From JACMLD01 sp963705285 (lineage in GTDB: Bacteria; Bacteroidota; Bacteroidia; Chitinophagales; Chitinophagaceae): a stretch of DNA of 64,000 bases. This document shows, piece after piece, positions 62,057-64,000 of this stretch; the first letter of the stretch is position 1, and each line of letters begins with the position of its first letter. Where the stretch lies: positions 4,774,001-4,838,000 of the forward strand of contig OY970066.1 in assembly GCA_963705285.1 (NCBI GenBank). Direction: 5' to 3'. The notes beneath the pieces were generated by a model. It did no database searches. It was given only the letters and a program-made list of their open reading frames with translations, and was not told where the DNA came from. The position numbers and the translations under genes were made by a program.

Positions 62057-63376
62057 TCACTGAACCAGATCACCTTTCAGCCGCCGCAACTCTGTCTCCG
62101 CCAACTTGGTGTTGTACCTGGCCGTTATAAGCCGGTTATAAGCATTTTCGAGGCTTTGCTGCGCTTCGCGCAGTTGTATGATGGTGGCAGCGCCCAGCCT
62201 GAGTGTCTGTAAAATGATGGAGACATTTTCTTTCGCCAGCAAAATATTATCTTCTTCCAGTGCCAATGCTTTCTGCTGCTGGGTGAACGAAGTAAAAGCA
62301 TTGTTTACGCGTAGGTGCAATAGCGATCGTTCGCGGTCGTATAGCAATTGCTGGTACCTTATATCTAACTGCGCCTGCTTTACCAATCTTTTCTGATTGA
62401 AATTATTGAGGATCGGCGCTGCCAGTGTAAAGCCATAATTAAATCCATTGTTCTGGTTAAACAACAACGAAAAATTATTAATAACGGTAGCATTGGTGGT
62501 ACGGCCAAAATTATAAGCCGAATTAAAAGACAGCACCGGCAATAATTCTGCCCTTCTTTCTTTTAACGTGAGCGATGAAATGTCGATATTCTTTTTTGCT
62601 ACCTGCAATAATGGATTGGTTTGTTCTATGTTGTTCTGAATAGCGCCAAGGTTCAAATCCTGGTTAATAGGAATACTGTCTTCTACATCGTACGAAGTAT
62701 TGGGTGCCACATTCATAGCCTGGTTAAGCTGCTCCTTCAGCTGTGCAATCAGGGTTTCCTGCGTAAGAATGTTAGCGCGTTGGGCATTGAGATCTACTTT
62801 ACTTTGCAACACATCCGGCTTTGCGCCCACGCCAATATCAAGCCTGTTCTGCGCCAGCTTTACCCGTTCTTCGCTTACCGACATCTGTTCACGAATGGCT
62901 TTCAGCTGTTGTTTTTGTGCCGCAATGTTATAGTAATTGTTCACCACATCGGCCACCGTATTAGTAACCTGGTTTTTAATGGCCAGGCTGCCCAGTTTTA
63001 TATACTGCTCAGCCTTTTCAATGGTGGCAAACATTTTCAGCCCGTCAAATAAGGTCCAGTTAAGGTTGAGTGCTGCAGATGAATTGTGCGAGCGTATACC
63101 GCTCTGCTCTCTTTTTGTACCATCGGCCAGTGTTTGCCGCTGATTGTTGTTGTTCCAAATGGTACCCGCAGTGGCATTTAATTGCGGTAGAAAAGCGCCA
63201 TACCGGTATCCATAATCCAGCACCGCCACCAGGGAATCGTTTTTTGAAATCTGTATATCATAATTATTCTGCAATGCAGTGGCCATGGCTTCTTCCAGCG
63301 TTAATTTTTTTTGTGCGGTAGCGGTACCGCCCGCCAGTAACAATGCTGCACCTATTAATAAACCGATCAATCTCAT
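62057..63376 (-). CDS. TolC-family outer-membrane efflux protein
   Basis: The product (439 residues) is the outer-membrane duct of a tripartite pump. The ATG at 63376 gives the signal peptide MRLIGLLIGAALLLAGGTAT, ending AQ; longer starts add a non-signal tail. The mature part has the two repeated coiled-coil halves of TolC: LTLEEAMATALQNNYDIQIS and NNYYNIAAQKQQLKAIREQM, then LGAIQNNIEQTNPLLQVAKK and LRLGAATIIQLREAQQSLEN, ending TKLAETELRRLKGDL. Its 5' end is 10 bp from the end of the RND pump gene, so both belong to one transcript, and a membrane-fusion protein gene is expected beyond the window. Confidence 0.9.
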   Translation of the reverse strand: MRLIGLLIGAALLLAGGTATAQKKLTLEEAMATALQNNYDIQISKNDSLVAVLDYGYRYGAFLPQLNATAGTIWNNNNQRQTLADGTKREQSGIRSHNSSAALNLNWTLFDGLKMFATIEKAEQYIKLGSLAIKNQVTNTVADVVNNYYNIAAQKQQLKAIREQMSVSEERVKLAQNRLDIGVGAKPDVLQSKVDLNAQRANILTQETLIAQLKEQLNQAMNVAPNTSYDVEDSIPINQDLNLGAIQNNIEQTNPLLQVAKKNIDISSLTLKERRAELLPVLSFNSAYNFGRTTNATVINNFSLLFNQNNGFNYGFTLAAPILNNFNQKRLVKQAQLDIRYQQLLYDRERSLLHLRVNNAFTSFTQQQKALALEEDNILLAKENVSIILQTLRLGAATIIQLREAQQSLENAYNRLITARYNTKLAETELRRLKGDLVQ

Positions 63377-63386
63377 GTTTGCAATT

Positions 63387-64000
63387 TTATACGGGTTCCG
63401 CACTAGTTTGTGTGGTGGTGGCCAAAGTAAGATCATCAAGGGCACTTCTTTTTTTGGCCGATGAAAGATAAGAATACATGGCAGGTATTACGAACAATGT
63501 TAGTATCAGCGAAAACATGATGCCACCCACAATTACAATACCCAATGGAATACGGCTGGTGGCAGCAGCACCCAACGACAGTGCCAGCGGTAATGCGCCT
63601 AGTGACATTGCCAGGCTCGTCATCAAAATTGGCCGCAACCTTTGCGTGGCTGAAAAGATAGCTGCCTCTCCCCGCTTCATACCCTTAAGGCGGTTTTGAT
63701 TGGCAAATTCAACAATCAGAATTCCATTTTTTGTTACCAGTCCCACCAGCATGATCATGCCTATCTGCGAAAAGATATTGAGTGTATGCCCAAACAACCA
63801 CAATGATAACACCGCACCGGCAATGGCCAGCGGTACGGTAACCATGATAATAAACGGATCTACAAAACTTTCAAACTGTGCAGCCAGGATCAGGAAAATC
63901 AAACCCAGTGCCAGCAGGAATGCAAAGCTGGTATTACTGGAACTTTCCGCAAAGTCTCTTGATGAACCGGAGAGTGACGTAGAAAAAGATTCATCAGTTA
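63387..64000 (-). CDS. RND-family efflux pump permease, C-terminal part (cut by window edge)
   Basis: The visible 203 codons are the last fifth of an AcrB-type proton-driven pump. They read from TDESFSTSLSGSSRDFAESS through FLLALGLIFLILAAQFESFV, then FSQIGMIMLVGLVTKNGILI, ATQRLRPILMTSLAMSLGAL and GIVIVGGIMFSLILTLFVIP, matching transmembrane helices 9-12. LVGLVTKNGILIVEFAN is a strong family signature. The 5' part lies beyond the window. The stop codon is 10 bp ahead of the TolC-type gene. Drug or metabolite efflux is likely; the substrate is unknown. Confidence 0.92.
   Translation of the reverse strand, partial: TDESFSTSLSGSSRDFAESSSNTSFAFLLALGLIFLILAAQFESFVDPFIIMVTVPLAIAGAVLSLWLFGHTLNIFSQIGMIMLVGLVTKNGILIVEFANQNRLKGMKRGEAAIFSATQRLRPILMTSLAMSLGALPLALSLGAAATSRIPLGIVIVGGIMFSLILTLFVIPAMYSYLSSAKKRSALDDLTLATTTQTSAEPV

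Overview
The window is chromosomal DNA of a Bacteroidota bacterium, most likely a member of the Chitinophagaceae. The grounds are a SusC/SusD outer-membrane uptake pair, a giant protein with a type IX secretion (T9SS) C-terminal sorting domain, BshC of bacillithiol synthesis, the order miaB / sigma-54 activator / lptE / TPR-like protein / secG, a fused aspartokinase-homoserine dehydrogenase, a Bacteroidetes-type PEP carboxylase, and promoter-like TAnnTTTG boxes in place of Shine-Dalgarno-led genes. The family-level assignment is inference. No tRNA, rRNA, intact transposon, prophage or cas gene was seen.

Layout. 1-8.9 kb: a nutrient-acquisition locus with the N-terminus of a divergent AraC-type regulator, susC, susD, an enolase-superfamily sugar-acid dehydratase with a Tat-like signal, and an FGGY kinase of gluconokinase type. 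9-16.6 kb: a housekeeping run of miaB, a sigma-54 activator lacking a receiver domain, lptE, an acidic TPR-like protein, secG, mltG and a YihY/BrkB membrane protein. 16.7-21.6 kb: two secreted thioredoxin-fold proteins, a TrmH methyltransferase and an AsmA-like protein. 21.9-30.8 kb: one gene for a secreted protein of about 2,980 residues made of an esterase-like domain, four PA14 domains and nineteen FN3-like repeats. 31-37.3 kb: a K+-dependent-type membrane pyrophosphatase, a BlaI/M56 sensor pair and a DUF6929 protein. 37.6-46.7 kb: bshC, an SMP-30-like propeller, a DadA-like dehydrogenase, a sterol-desaturase-family hydroxylase, an alpha-ketoglutarate-semialdehyde dehydrogenase, a decayed glycosidase gene and a PQQ-type sugar dehydrogenase. 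47-55.3 kb: ppc, then thrA-thrB-thrC, preceded by a probable Thr/Ile leader-peptide attenuator. 55.8-64 kb: priA, plsC, a DUF4258 protein, mtaB, a small unknown protein, a TolC-family protein and the C-terminal part of an RND pump.

Metabolic links. PEP carboxylase makes oxaloacetate, the precursor of aspartate, and lies divergently from the thr genes that turn aspartate into threonine. The DadA-like enzyme and the semialdehyde dehydrogenase would fit opposite ends of D-hydroxyproline breakdown, but the middle enzymes are not here.

The most unusual material is intergenic. Two tandem arrays 38 kb apart (17.3 and 55.4 kb) are built from the same REP-like hairpin with different periods (43 and 59 bp), both between convergent genes. 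More than a dozen intergenic loci carry runs with a 7-bp period, each with its own sequence and often as inverted pairs about 100 bp apart. There are also a MITE-like 140-bp element, a REP-like inverted pair near 62 kb, and dispersed TAAGAGAA/AAAGAGAA-type repeats at 39.3 and 49.6 kb.
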